A stretch of 64,000 bases of DNA from Gracilaria gracilis (Eukaryota > Rhodophyta > Florideophyceae > Gracilariales > Gracilariaceae), in NCBI GenBank assembly GCA_030374805.1, contig JARGSG010000202.1, forward strand, positions 1 through 64,000, read 5' to 3'. The notes under the pieces were generated by a model, which did no database searches, was not told the origin of the DNA, and was given only the letters and a program-made list of their open reading frames with translations. Below, in pieces: positions 31,071-41,150 of the stretch. The translations under genes and the position numbers were made by a program. Within the stretch, counting starts at the first letter, position 1, and each line of letters opens with the position of its first letter.

Positions 31071-31992
31071 TTAGTTGTATCCAGTGGACGCCCATTGATT
31101 ATCCTGTGGATTTGAATCAGGTAATAAGTAATGATATGTTAGCCGTCATTTTGTAATTCATCCAAAAGCCGTTCATGGAGCTTACCATTTGCTGCAGAGC
31201 TTGACGCAAGTCCCGAATCCGTTTTCGGTTCGCATCGAAGTCCCCTTCGCCGAGACGAGAAGCACTTCTATACTCGACAGTTGGGCTATCAGGCTGGAAG
31301 AAAAACTCTACATCATCTACGTAACCCATCAGCTTCGATTCAAATTCGGCGTAAACTGCCGATGTAAGGTTATCCACATGAAACTCTCTTGTTAGATCAA
31401 TAGTTACAATATCACTTGGTTTTTGGAAACTTACTGTAGTGCCCTTTACCAGCTTCACTGGTCGTTTCCTCATCGGTAATTATTGTTGTTTGGGGATATT
31501 CTTCAATAACTTTGGTAACATCTTTTATGGCCTCCTGCATGCTTTTACTCTTCTCCTTGCCACTAGCATTGTATGTCCAAGACGGGACAAAATGGCTGTC
31601 GTACTATCATGGTAGAGAAAACAACAAGAAGTCGTTACTAGAGTTAGAACTGAATTCATGGCCTGAGGCTGTTTCTTTCAACTTACAGGATCTTCCATAG
31701 AAGAAATGCAATTGGGTGACGCCGGGCAGCCCTGAAGGTAACGACCATATTGTAGGCCGATGTTCTGGGGGCGATTTCCTCGGAAGTGGAAGAGAGCTGC
31801 ATTGGCATCGTTTGGGACACTCAACGTGGTAGACAAAGCAACTGCTCCGCCGATGGCAAATATTTTGAGCTTGGTCGCCAATTCATTTCCCGTAAGCATC
31901 TTCGGCGACTTCGATGCACAAACTGACTTTCTTGTAACACATGGCTGAGCAAATGACGATGCCAGAGAAGTTGACGATAATACGAATGCCAT
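31071..31992 (-). CDS. Thylakoid-lumen DUF1499 protein, four exons
   Basis: Exons by splice signals and phase: 31992-31687, 31603-31435, 31385-31186 and 31103-31071. They total 708 nt (235 residues), with introns of 83, 49 and 82 nt. The N-terminus has two-stage targeting: an MAF plastid transit peptide, then a hydrophobic segment (KIFAIGGAVALSTTLSV) ending ANA|ALF, a lumenal cleavage site. The mature part has the DUF1499 marks: GCPASPNCISS, then LMGYVDDVEFFF and VEYRSASRLGEGDFDANRKR. The last exon closes with DNQWASTGYN. DUF1499 has no settled function but is common in cyanobacteria and plastids. Confidence 0.82.
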
Positions 31993-32670
31993 ATCTGGCA
32001 AGGAACTTCCCCGTAGACTTGTTTATGATCCAAATGATCGTCTAGGCGTGGCGGAGAGCGATTACCGGAAGGCCTCTAGAGAGGTCGAACAAGACAATCT
32101 CAGCAAATATGAAAGAATCGATTTGTCGAATGACATCTGCATGGATGATCATGAATCCATGAAGATCATTTCATACAATTTGATCTGTCAGTTGAGCTCA
32201 AAATTCAGGATCTCCGTGATCTCGAGCTCTCAACTTCCCATGAAAGGTAGATACAGCCGAAGGGTTAAGTTCACTCAAAACCATGTGGTTCTCCTTGATC
32301 ATTCACACACACATTCTGTTCGAAGCTTGAGCTGCTTCAGGACGAGGGAAAGTTCACTTGTAGTATAATTGTCCTTGCTACCTTCGGTAACTTTACTGCA
32401 GAGCTTACTCTTGAAACTTCTTTCTGCTCCAGCTTTTGTCTGCTCTGATTCTAGGGCCGAATCCAGGTACAGAAGACCATAGATATGTTGTTGTAGACTA
32501 CTAGATCTTCAAAACCTAGCAAACTAAGCATACATGTCTCTCAAGCAAGCGACGGCTAAAGCCTCAGTCATTCAAAATGGCGAGGTAGACCTGTTCATGA
32601 GATTTACTGAAATTCACCCGCAGTGGGATTCACTGCCACACTCCGTATTTGACTGAAGAGCTCATGGTAT
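31993..32670. other. Intergenic, no gene seen
   Basis: Upstream of the DUF1499 gene and downstream of the GatB/YqeY gene. A plus-strand frame at 32048-32368 shows no domain. Confidence 0.4.
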
Positions 32671-33309
32671 TTATGGTGTTAGTAGTTTTTGAACCACTTC
32701 CTTCGCCAAACTGCCGTCAATTTCCTGCCTGTGTTCACGCATAATAACTCTTTGAATGACCCGGGAATTGTCGATGTTAGGTATTATTTAGAATAGGAAG
32801 AGTTAGGAGTGAGCAACTTACCCCATTACTTTTCCTACGTCGCCTGGTTTCGCGGCGCCAACCTTTTCAATTGCCTCCTTAGCCCAAGCAAGGGTTTTCT
32901 CTCTGCTGGCTAAGGTTGGTAACCAGTATTCAATAACTTCTAGTTCTGCTTGTTCATCGTCGGCCAGATCGTCTCGACCCCCTTTTCGAAACATTTCAAT
33001 GCTTTCCTTTCTCATTTTCGCGAGTTTCCTTAGCTGCTCTATAGCGACCTGATCCGAAAGTGAATCAGCTGCGCCCTCCTGCTTCAACGCTGTCAAGAAG
33101 GCTGCTCGTATCCCACGCAAAGCTTTTAAAGCAGATGTATCCTTCTTTTTCATTGCCTCTTTCAGCTTCTGGCTAACTTCTTGTTCAATTGATGCTCTCG
33201 GACTCATCCTCAAAAGCCGAAGTGGACCAGTATGAATTCGACAGACATCGGAAGTCAGGCTTCGCTGGCGCGCAAATGAAGACGAAGGAACAGGAGATAT
33301 AAACGCCAT
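32671..33309 (-). CDS. GatB/YqeY-domain protein, plastid-targeted, two exons
   Basis: Exon 1 is 33309-32822 and exon 2 is 32749-32671, over a 72-nt intron (gtaagt...tcaaag); 188 residues. A transit-like N-terminus (MAFISPVPSSSFARQ, about 35 residues) precedes the YqeY domain: EQEVSQKLKEAMKKKDTSAL, LRGIRAAFLTALKQEG, IEQLRKLAKMRKESIEMFRK, LEVIEYWLPT, then exon 2 with EIDGSLAKEVVQKLL. The family resembles the tail of the GatB amidotransferase subunit and is thought to bind tRNA or aid transamidation; its role is not settled. The second exon was found by the conserved ending and exact phase. Confidence 0.85.
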
Positions 33310-33961
33310 GAGACTAGAGGTTCGCTCACTAATTCCCTTTTCGAATTCCTTGAGATCCTAAACGAAAACGAGAGGGCAGGGAGTTGTGTTGCAAAAGGGA
33401 GGTCTCTTCTAGAAGAAATCAGGTAACTTCATGTAGGAAATGACATTTGGAGGGGTTGTGGGACAACACTTCCAGCTCGAGATCAAAGCTATTGCCGGCT
33501 TGTGGTGCACATTACAGGGAACGTTACATTGATCCGAAAATTGAACGGAGTGTAAAACAGCAAAACAAAAAGAAACTTTCGTGAGTCATTTGTCGTTCTT
33601 GCATCTGCCTAACGGCCTTCGCAAGGTACCGTCGGTACAGTACCTAACGTTAGCCGGTCTATCGTGAAATTTCCGTTCTCATCTCGGTGAACTTCTTTCT
33701 AAACTTGCACACCCCCGATAAAGTATTTCGGAGCGTGCTTCATCATACCTAGGCGTCTTTCGTCCCTGAGATACTGGGAGAGAAGAGGGCTGAAGTACGA
33801 CTTTCATTGGTGTATTTGAAGACCAAACAGACGAACGCCGCAAAACTTTTTGCTGGACAGTGTACCAACGGTACCGAAAGATTCAAAAGGTCTTTGTACG
33901 ATATATGGAGCTGATAAACTCATGTTGCAGCTGATGTGATTATCAGGATCGAAGTATCTCT
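33310..33961. other. Divergent promoter region
   Basis: No gene. Holds ggtaccgtcggtacagtacc near 33625 and the exact motif gtaccaacggtac at 33862-33874. Confidence 0.45.
33862..33874. promoter_or_regulatory. gtaccaacggtac palindromic motif
   Basis: Perfect copy of the window-wide motif, 88 nt upstream of the start of the next plus-strand frame. The aacgg core resembles MYB3R-bound MSA elements of plants. Confidence 0.4.
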
Positions 33962-34594
33962 ATGCAAGCCAGTTTGTTCACAATATACAGAAGTGTCGCG
34001 TACCCTCTGAGATGTCAATTTCGTCGGCCTAACTCTGATTTCGGTAATATTTCAAGTCTAGTCGAAGCACCAACAAGCACAAGGGCCATGGGCTCAGCGT
34101 GGAGTAGCAGAGCAACTGAAGATGGCGATGTCATCACGCCAGAGTGGACTTCAATAGACTCGAAGGCAGTGGACAAGTTGTATGAACCAATTGCGATATC
34201 TACGAGATTACCTTCGAAGACGATATCGCGGATTCGCTCACAAAGAAAGACGTACACATGGAATGTCGAATTCGAAGTAGACGTGGCGTACCATCAGCGC
34301 CGATTTAAACTGTGTACTGTCCCAACAAGTATTTCCGACGATGTTGAAAGGATACTTGTCACACCAAACATGATGCGTACTATGATTGAAGATAACAAGG
34401 TAGATATCGACGAAATGTGTAATATATGTGCTCTTCACGTAACTCTTCAGGGAGACGATGAGATGGAAATGGGTATCTGTCTCATAGTTGATGTTTCTCG
34501 CAACGGGGACACGGAAGCTGAATCAATGAGTACCTTGACGAGGCGAATTTATGGCTACACTAACCAAGAACCTCAGGACCACGTGATGCGCTAA
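33962..34594 (+). CDS. Unknown protein, possibly N-myristoylated
   Basis: 210 residues from the first ATG, or 168 from ATG at 34087, which gives MGSAWSSRATEDG, a consensus myristoylation start (Gly2, Ser6). The remaining region has a well-formed globular feel (TYTWNVEFEVDVAYHQRRFKLC, ALHVTLQGDDEMEMGICLI). I do not recognise a family. Upstream residues 1-42 are basic and could instead be an organelle leader. It is convergent with the D27-like gene, 50 bp apart. Confidence 0.55.
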   Translation: MQASLFTIYRSVAYPLRCQFRRPNSDFGNISSLVEAPTSTRAMGSAWSSRATEDGDVITPEWTSIDSKAVDKLYEPIAISTRLPSKTISRIRSQRKTYTWNVEFEVDVAYHQRRFKLCTVPTSISDDVERILVTPNMMRTMIEDNKVDIDEMCNICALHVTLQGDDEMEMGICLIVDVSRNGDTEAESMSTLTRRIYGYTNQEPQDHVMR

Positions 34595-34643
34595 GGCAAA
34601 CACACAGTGCAGCCGGGAAGAAACAAGGAAAGGCTTCGTCCAA

Positions 34644-35387
34644 CTAGGGTTCCTTCGAGACGTAGCACGTGGGATCTCCGCGGAGGCGAACAGAGGATGA
34701 CATCTTGCAGTTTTCCAAGCAGTCGCCCGTAACAGCCGGATCTTCGTCGACTGGTAACGGCTCGACCCCATAGGTCATCTGACAACTCATGTCTTCATAG
34801 TTCGGGGTCATCCTAACCGGTAATCCCAAAACGTCTGTGAAGTACCGTTGGGTTGGTTGCTGGCACATGTTGACACAGAGCCCTTTACATCCACTTTCCT
34901 CCAGAAACCGACATCTTTCAATATAAACACCATATCCCCCTTCTTCTGGTCGGTTTGAGTAGCAATCGCCGACAAGCCATTGAAAGAACATTGGGGTGAC
35001 TGCGGCGTTCACCCCAGGCTTATCTGAGAAGTACTTGCGGAACGCTGCTGATCCTCGAGGAGCCTGAAAAAGAGTATCAAGTGTGTCACGAACCACCCTT
35101 TGTTGTTCCTGCGCGCCTTTTCTTGCCAAGAGCATGCGGCATTCTTCAATGAGACCGTCATATCCGGCACGTCGAGATTTCCATCCAATCTGCGGCTGCA
35201 TTATTGATCGAAACATCGATATGCAGAACTGCCCGAAAGCATTGTCGCGCACTCTTGTAGGCTGTTCGACGGCCACGTCTGGCTGTGTGGTGCGGGACAT
35301 TTTAGCAACCAAATTATGCTGCTTGGCACGGCGATGACGCGAACTGAAAAACGCCGGTGACGTGATGAAACCTGAAATAGAGGACAT
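34644..35387 (-). CDS. D27-like beta-carotene isomerase family protein (DUF4033)
   Basis: 247 residues from ATG at 35387. The start MSSISGFITSPAFFSSRHRR is a probable plastid transit peptide. The family signature is clear: CRFLEESGCKGLCVNMCQQP, TQRYFTDVLGLPVRM and PNYEDMSCQMTYGVEPLPVDED, with its conserved Cys set and 'PNyEDmSC' core. D27 proteins are iron-containing isomerases acting on all-trans/9-cis beta-carotene, the first step to carlactone in plants. In algae the paralogues serve unknown carotenoid substrates. An acceptor-like tttgtctttcccacag lies just upstream of the ATG, so a 5' noncoding exon is possible. Confidence 0.88.
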   Translation of the reverse strand: MSSISGFITSPAFFSSRHRRAKQHNLVAKMSRTTQPDVAVEQPTRVRDNAFGQFCISMFRSIMQPQIGWKSRRAGYDGLIEECRMLLARKGAQEQQRVVRDTLDTLFQAPRGSAAFRKYFSDKPGVNAAVTPMFFQWLVGDCYSNRPEEGGYGVYIERCRFLEESGCKGLCVNMCQQPTQRYFTDVLGLPVRMTPNYEDMSCQMTYGVEPLPVDEDPAVTGDCLENCKMSSSVRLRGDPTCYVSKEP

Positions 35388-36201
35388 AGTGTTCCGTGAT
35401 TTGAAACCAAAGTGGTAGTGCTCTTTCTGTGGGAAAGACAAAGAGTTCGGTTGAAGATGTGGAGTTAAAAAAGCCCGAGGACAACACGAGGAGACGATCC
35501 CAATGGAACTTCTACTTCCTTCTTGCGGCTAGTTTGTTGACCAGTTTGAACACTGTTTCGGTCGCATATACTGTCGTACTTCGGGATTACTTCTGCAATG
35601 TATTGACAACCTCGCCGTAGGCATTGCCAGAGCCGTTGCAAACCAAAATGTTAAGTTGAGACTTACTTAAGAGGGTTAAGCCCTCGAAACAGCTATCTTA
35701 ATGCCAACGGTAACTCTTAAACTCTTCTGACCTCTCGCAGGCGTCACTTATGCTGTAGGTCGTACAAAGGGGCCGGGCCGTTCCAAGGTCGAAAACAAAA
35801 TCTCGCCCTCGAATTGCCACCGTTAATCTTCGAAGGATCGTCCACGACAGGTTCGTTGACAATTTTTTGGGAGCAAGCATGTGGGCACGAGAACAACCGC
35901 GACAGAACCAAGCTCAAGCAGATACAACCAATGCGACCCCGACAATTGGGGGGTTTTCATTGGTCCATGTGCCATCCAAATGAGGTTTACGGCAGCGAAC
36001 ACGTCATATCTCCGGCCCCCAATGTCTGTGCAAGATAAGTTACCAACGGTAAACGCTGCCTCCCTTCGGAGCCAGAAACTTCACTTTAGTGATCCAGAGA
36101 AGTTGGACTAAAAGCTGTGTACATGGGTTCGCTATTACAACTGTGAGAAACGCCTTGTCGTTGAATTTGGCCTTTTCCGATCGAAAGGCTTTTGGGAGAG
36201 G
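35388..36201. other. Divergent promoter region
   Basis: No gene supported. Contains atgccaacggtaact at 35701 and ttaccaacggtaa at 36041-36053. Confidence 0.4.
36041..36053. promoter_or_regulatory. ttaccaacggtaa palindromic motif
   Basis: Copy of the shared motif, about 150 nt before the alpha/beta-hydrolase start codon. Confidence 0.4.
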
Positions 36202-37299
36202 ATGGGAATCTCAGCTCAATTGGGACGCACGACGCGTTCCAACCACCTGAAGAGACCTTCGACCAGCGAAGAAACACGGAGTATTCACGGAGCCTTCGTT
36301 CAAGTCCCTTATTCTCGTAGTTTTTGGCTCAACAGAAGCGTTGTGAGCCCCTTTTCACCCAAATGTACTCTTTCAGTACCTCGTATGTCGTCACAACTAA
36401 CTTTAGGTACCTTGCAAACGAAGGACTTTGCTAATATTGCACTTTGCACCCGAATTACGGAAGGTGGCAGAGAAGCTGCACTCTTTCTTCATGATTTTAT
36501 GACGGATAGTCGTCTTTTTCACCCCCTCTTTAATCAGTCAAAACACCTGCTTCCTTGTAATCTGGTTGCTTTTGATCTTCGCGGATACGGAAAATCAACT
36601 GACCCCACTGGCACATATTCACATATGGATGACATTGATGCAGTTCTAGACTACCTTCAAATCGAACAAGTCCATCTTGTTGGCGCGGGAATGGGTGGAA
36701 TTATTGCCCTAGAGTACGCAATTGCCAGAAGAGATAGAACACATAGTGTAGCTCTTTTTGGAAGTGGTTTGCCCGGACATCGTTGGAGCTCGAAGTATTT
36801 CATGGATGTCTCGGAGGCTCGTTTTGTTGGTCGAATGCGCTCCGTAGGAGCCAAATATGTCCTTGGTAGTGAGTCTGCCCGAAATCCCGTGACATGGAAG
36901 CAGTCATATATCAAATTAAATGAAACATGGTCAGATCCGCTTCGAAGTGGTGATAAGCAAGTGGCAAAGCGCTTGCTTTCAATGGCCAAATCGTACAGGG
37001 CTTTTCACTTCTTTGCGTACGATCCAGTTACTCCCCAACTTTCCGATGTTGACCCACTGCGTAAAAGACTGGGCGACGTTCAGATTCCAGTGCTGGTTGC
37101 CGTTGGCAAGAATGACACTCACGATTTCCAAGAAATAGCCAGAGAGATATCCGAGGGTGTGGGTACTGAACCTGTTTATATTGACGATACTCGGCATTTT
37201 ATCCCATTGGAACGGCCAGCCGTTATGGCTGAACTTCTTAAGCAGTTCTGGTTAACGGTCTATGACGAAAGGAATGACGAAGAAACTAATATGAAATGA
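36202..37299 (+). CDS. Alpha/beta-hydrolase fold protein with glycine at the nucleophile position
   Basis: 365 residues. A basic, acid-poor leader (about 1-62) may target an organelle. The fold follows: ALFLHDFMTDSRLF (oxyanion-side His), LVAFDLRGYGKSTDP, then the nucleophile elbow VHLVGAGMGGIIALEYA. The family motif is G-x-S-x-G; here residue 163, which should be the Ser, is Gly (codon GGA at 36688-36690). Candidate acid (Asp305 in GKNDTHD) and base (His332 in DTRHFIPLERP) remain. It is therefore probably a non-hydrolytic member or a receptor-like or cofactor-type protein. Start is the first ATG; a later ATG (residue 62) fits a no-leader form. Confidence 0.85.
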   Translation: MGISAQLGRTTRSNHLKRPSTSEETRSIHGAFVQVPYSRSFWLNRSVVSPFSPKCTLSVPRMSSQLTLGTLQTKDFANIALCTRITEGGREAALFLHDFMTDSRLFHPLFNQSKHLLPCNLVAFDLRGYGKSTDPTGTYSHMDDIDAVLDYLQIEQVHLVGAGMGGIIALEYAIARRDRTHSVALFGSGLPGHRWSSKYFMDVSEARFVGRMRSVGAKYVLGSESARNPVTWKQSYIKLNETWSDPLRSGDKQVAKRLLSMAKSYRAFHFFAYDPVTPQLSDVDPLRKRLGDVQIPVLVAVGKNDTHDFQEIAREISEGVGTEPVYIDDTRHFIPLERPAVMAELLKQFWLTVYDERNDEETNMK

Positions 37300-37943
37300 G
37301 CAGCTGTGATGAAACAACTACGCAACTGCTCTACGCATTCGGGAAGCCATGTCCAAATTAAGTACAGGCAGTTTGGACATATGCTTTAGATTTGTCCAGC
37401 AAACCTCATCAAACCCCATGGCGTCGAATCGATCGTTGAAGCTGTACCGTTCCAGCTATCAGAAATCCAAACTGGTGGAGGTTCTTTGGGACTGTCGCGA
37501 AAACGGAAACGTATTGTCTTAGAAGGCAGGTGACGGTTCCATTTTTTCCCTTTACTCCGTAAGCCTCACTTTTGAGCAGAACTGCAACGGTTTAAACACT
37601 TCAAAGTGAGCGTTCAATGTGAGCTCCTTCGAATATTCAAGGGCTCTGCATATCACAATTCTTAGACTGAGGCTGTAATACCTTGTGATCCTGAACAGTG
37701 ATGGGTTTGCTGTCCTGAACCAAAATCAGGTTCTCAGAGGGAATTGCTTAGTGCCCCAAACTTTTCTGTGCCGGCAAGACGTTGATGTTCGTGGGATTGA
37801 TTTACATGACATCATAAGCTCGTTTTGCGCCTCACAGAACATACGTTCTCTTTATTCTGACGTGTGAGCTTCCCAGTTTGAGTTGTTCACGCATCGCATA
37901 CATATTGGTTTATTTTCTTACAGGGGGTCGATGATTGGAAACC
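37300..37943. other. Intergenic, no gene seen
   Basis: Only short frames; no repeats noticed. Confidence 0.4.
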
Positions 37944-38789
37944 ATGCTCCACCATTGTCCAAACGAGCCTTGTAGATACTTTTCGCCAAACCTTTACTCT
38001 CTTCGTTATCACCTTGAGCAGTGCGTCTTTCGGGGGCCTGATTCAGTTTCCCCATCCAAAACGTCCCCATGCAGTTCTCCTAACTCAGCAAAACGCCCTA
38101 AACACGAACATTCCTCTGAACCTGTTGGAGGTCAGCCATCCCGTTTCGGCCCCTTTCTCCCTGAGAGAGTTTCCAAAGTTGTTAAACGCAACGTCGTGGA
38201 ACCCACTTCTTCTGATCGAAGCCGCAAACAACCTCCTAACCCCCTTCTTTTCCATCCTGGACGTCGTGGAAAGGAAGCAGTGGTTGAGAAGGGCAGCGAG
38301 ATGGAAGGAACATTTGGCGATCGCAAACCGGGAAAGAGTAAATCATTTCCAACCTCCAACACCGTGCCGCCTGAAAGCAGGATGCGTATTGAAACTCCTC
38401 TCGCTGTGGGACCGATTGCAAGTGAGTCGAAAGAGTCACTACCGGGGGGTACATCAGCTTCTAAAGAGGGAGACTCTGAACAAATCCCTTTTTCTTTGTT
38501 TGACATGGAGCCAGATGATCCTGCACGCAGGAAGACTGAGTTGCAAGATATGCACGTGGACTATATGGTCGTATGTCTCGGTTCGGTGGCAAATTCAATG
38601 GGTGAAAAGGTGGCGGATGAGATCATATCTGCTCTGAATCATCCCTTTTTCGATCTCAACAAGTTTCGCAAAGGGGTTGTTTCAGCTCATATGTGCAAAG
38701 AACGGACAAATTCCATAGCTAAGAGATATGTCGGTTTTGCTGTCAGACAGAGATTGAAATCACTTAAGGTCAAACAATCTGAGGAATAA
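37944..38789 (+). CDS. Unknown protein with N-terminal zinc-finger-like motif
   Basis: 281 residues from ATG 37944. The start CPNEPCRYFSPNLYSLRYHL is C2H2-like (two Cys, then His and a final Cys in HLEQC). A long basic Ser/Pro-rich region (about 35-190) follows. The C-terminal ~85 residues look folded (MHVDYMVVCLGSVANSMGE, ALNHPFFDLNKFRKGVVSAH) and end in a Lys-rich tail. Such N-terminal fingers occur in host regulators and in transposon-derived proteins. The Mutator-like element starts only about 1 kb downstream. No family named. Confidence 0.55.
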   Translation: MLHHCPNEPCRYFSPNLYSLRYHLEQCVFRGPDSVSPSKTSPCSSPNSAKRPKHEHSSEPVGGQPSRFGPFLPERVSKVVKRNVVEPTSSDRSRKQPPNPLLFHPGRRGKEAVVEKGSEMEGTFGDRKPGKSKSFPTSNTVPPESRMRIETPLAVGPIASESKESLPGGTSASKEGDSEQIPFSLFDMEPDDPARRKTELQDMHVDYMVVCLGSVANSMGEKVADEIISALNHPFFDLNKFRKGVVSAHMCKERTNSIAKRYVGFAVRQRLKSLKVKQSEE

Positions 38790-39331
38790 CTTCCCAATGA
38801 CATATTTTCTTGAACTGTATGTTTATCTTGTGGAGAAGTTTAGTCAATGGCTGTGAAAATTGAGGAAGTCTGTTGTCGCGTGAGAGCAATAGTATTCATT
38901 TTCCCCGACTCTCGGGCCTTCGTAAGGTTTCTTTAGGATAAGTTTAAGAACCAAAGCATTTACTGTCAACGTTGGCGTAAAAAGTAGACCTCGTTCGTCT
39001 ACACTACTTGCGACATGTGCATGGATACCGTGTCACTGTGACGACTTTTGGAACGAATGAGTTTGCAAATGGTCCTCTTAAATCTGTTCTTCAAATGTTA
39101 TTAGAGGCCAACTTGCAACATGATGCATAGATAACTAGTCATTTTTGACTTCAACTTCTGATGTGTTCCTCAAGTGATGAAGTTGAGACGCGCTGAAGTT
39201 GTGCTATAGCTTCCCATCTTTTTGAAAGGAGTCCCCTGAATGTCCAGCAGACTCGTGTTGGTGCCAAAGAATAGCCAGATTGAAACCGGGTTGAACTGAA
39301 CGATGAATATCTGTCATATTGCTCATGCGAA

Positions 39332-39637
39332 ATGGTCACTAGCACTCACCGTTTTCGAAAATGCTGCGAACTTGATTTGCATTTACCTGGTAATCTTTGT
39401 TTCCTCTCTGATGCTGATATTGTATTACGGAAGAAGACTCCCTTCGACGAATGTAGCAGATGGAATAATCACACCTTCTACATGGAGATCCTAGAGACAT
39501 ATCTTCGGCAGATTAACGTAGCTCAGAAGGATGATCATGATGATGATGCGCATCCTTTTTCGGCCATCCACCGGTCCGCAGGATCCTTTGGCATTTGGCA
39601 AATGTCAAATCCAGTGCCGGATATGTACAATACTTAA
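39332..39637 (+). CDS. Small open frame, possible 3' exon or gene remnant
   Basis: A 101-codon frame whose C-terminal half reads plausibly as protein (TFYMEILETYLRQINVAQKD, SAIHRSAGSFGIWQMSNPVP) but has no recognised domain. The region before it has no clear start. It ends about 190 bp before the target site of the Mutator-like element. It may be chance. Confidence 0.25.
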   Translation: MVTSTHRFRKCCELDLHLPGNLCFLSDADIVLRKKTPFDECSRWNNHTFYMEILETYLRQINVAQKDDHDDDAHPFSAIHRSAGSFGIWQMSNPVPDMYNT

Positions 39638-39816
39638 CAAGTCATGGCTCTCGTTTTCGTTGAATAACTTATTCAGTTGAGAAGGCATTGTGTTGTTCAT
39701 GACGTTCAATGGTTGAACCCAGACAGGCATATCCCTCCATGGTTGATTACAAGGGTAATCATTCATTTTTTGTCCTCACATCTGCACGAGGCTTCTCTGA
39801 GTTTTGCTTGGAACTA

Positions 39817-39825
39817 GTGTCTAAC
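39817..39825. repeat. 9-bp target site duplication, left
   Basis: gtgtctaac directly outside the left terminal inverted repeat; exact copy at 45577-45585. Confidence 0.9.
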
Positions 39826-39997
39826 GGCCCCCGGAGATCCTACGCACCGTAGGGGTCGTAGAAAACACGCTTGGAACCTCCCTTTATATGATACAAATTA
39901 CAGAGGATCCTCCCTTAACGACGGAGGTGTTCTTCACCAGTAGACCACAGCCACGTCAGTAGAACCTCCCTAGCGCCACTCGTGATTGGCTTTCTTC
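39826..39997 (+). repeat. MULE terminal inverted repeat, left
   Basis: Starts ggcccccggagatcctacgc; the first few bases differ from the right end (ggagaccggagatcc), then the match is almost perfect through cgccactcgtgattggc. Confidence 0.9.
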
Positions 39998-40214
39998 TTG
40001 ATATTTTCCTGCGGAGCAACGAAGATCTCACACAGCCGCGTGACATCCTGATAGGGCATAGAATGGCTCCGTTACCCCGTAACTTGAAAGCGCGCGCTTT
40101 TTCAGAATCTGAACAAAAGCCAAGTGCGCTCTTTCTTACGCAGTTTTCCTTCCAGTCGGTAATCATTATCTCCATCGTCGGAGAATCGTGGCTAAACCGT
40201 CTATTATTCTTTTG

Positions 40215-41150
40215 ATGATCTCTTTTCGGCGCAATACGGATCCAACCGTACATTACCCACCAGAGAATCCTCTAGATGCGGTTGTTGTAGGATTCATAGA
40301 CCCCCGGAATGAAGACTCCGGGGATGAGGTGGACGATGATGGAAACCCTGTCAAATCCACAAAAGAACTACTGGCTTCGGAACGCAAGTGCAAGCGAGAT
40401 CTGAACACGAAAGAAATATCAATGATCGGCAAAATGGTTCGTTTACTCTCGTCGTTTCTCAAATCTGTAGCAAAGAAAACCACTATTCAGTTCGACAGAA
40501 AAACCCCACGGGGGTTTCTCGAATTGAAACGTTTGTGGTTCTATTTGATCATAGAACATCGTTGTTCTATCGACGAAAAAGGTAATTGTGGTGCTAATCT
40601 GGTAAATTCGTCCGGAAGACATGAATGGTTTTGCAACATCTTGCTTGATGCAGGTATTCTTGAGCTGGAGCCGAAGAATGGGGTTGTGCTCTTACCGTTC
40701 GATTCTGGTTGTGGGGTGGCCAATATATCCAATGTGTTCCACACCCAGTCACCAGATGAACAGCTGAACACATTAGAGCGATATGAGCGGCGATTTAGAG
40801 AGAAGCTGTACTCTAGTCCGAATGAAATCTCGACGGTTGTTGTCCCTGTCAATGTACGAAATATGCATTGGGGCGTGTTTGTGGCTCGTAAGATTGAGAA
40901 GAAGAAGTGGGAGATACACTGGGGAGACAGTCTACGTTTTCAGTGTCCCGAGAAATGTAGATATCTGTTGACGGCGATAAGAAGGATTGAGTGATGAAGG
41001 AGGAGAACTACATGTTGGATGTATTGGGATACAAGATCCAAACGGACACGTACAGTTGTGGTCCATATGTTATATCCACAATGGGTCACTTCGCCCGAAC
41101 GCGAGGGGTGATACCCAGTATCTCATTCATTCCAGGTCATCCCGTGAATC
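40215..41150 (+). pseudogene. Ulp1-like Cys protease module of the MULE (frameshifted)
   Basis: The first frame (ATG 40215 to stop at 40994) ends in a C48 protease: VVVPVNVRNMHWGVFVARK carries the catalytic His, IHWGDSLRF the Asp. The frame breaks near 40990. The next frame gives LGYKIQTDTYSCGPYVIS, with the Gln of the oxyanion hole and the catalytic Cys (codon 41057-41059). The triad is thus complete but split by a one-base shift. Ulp1 proteases cleave SUMO-like proteins; capture of this domain by MULEs is known in plants (Kaonashi type). Confidence 0.85.

Noticed and set aside
38014..38637. 207-codon alternative plus-strand frame
   Set aside because: Overlaps the zinc-finger-like protein in another phase; composition less protein-like and no zinc motif.
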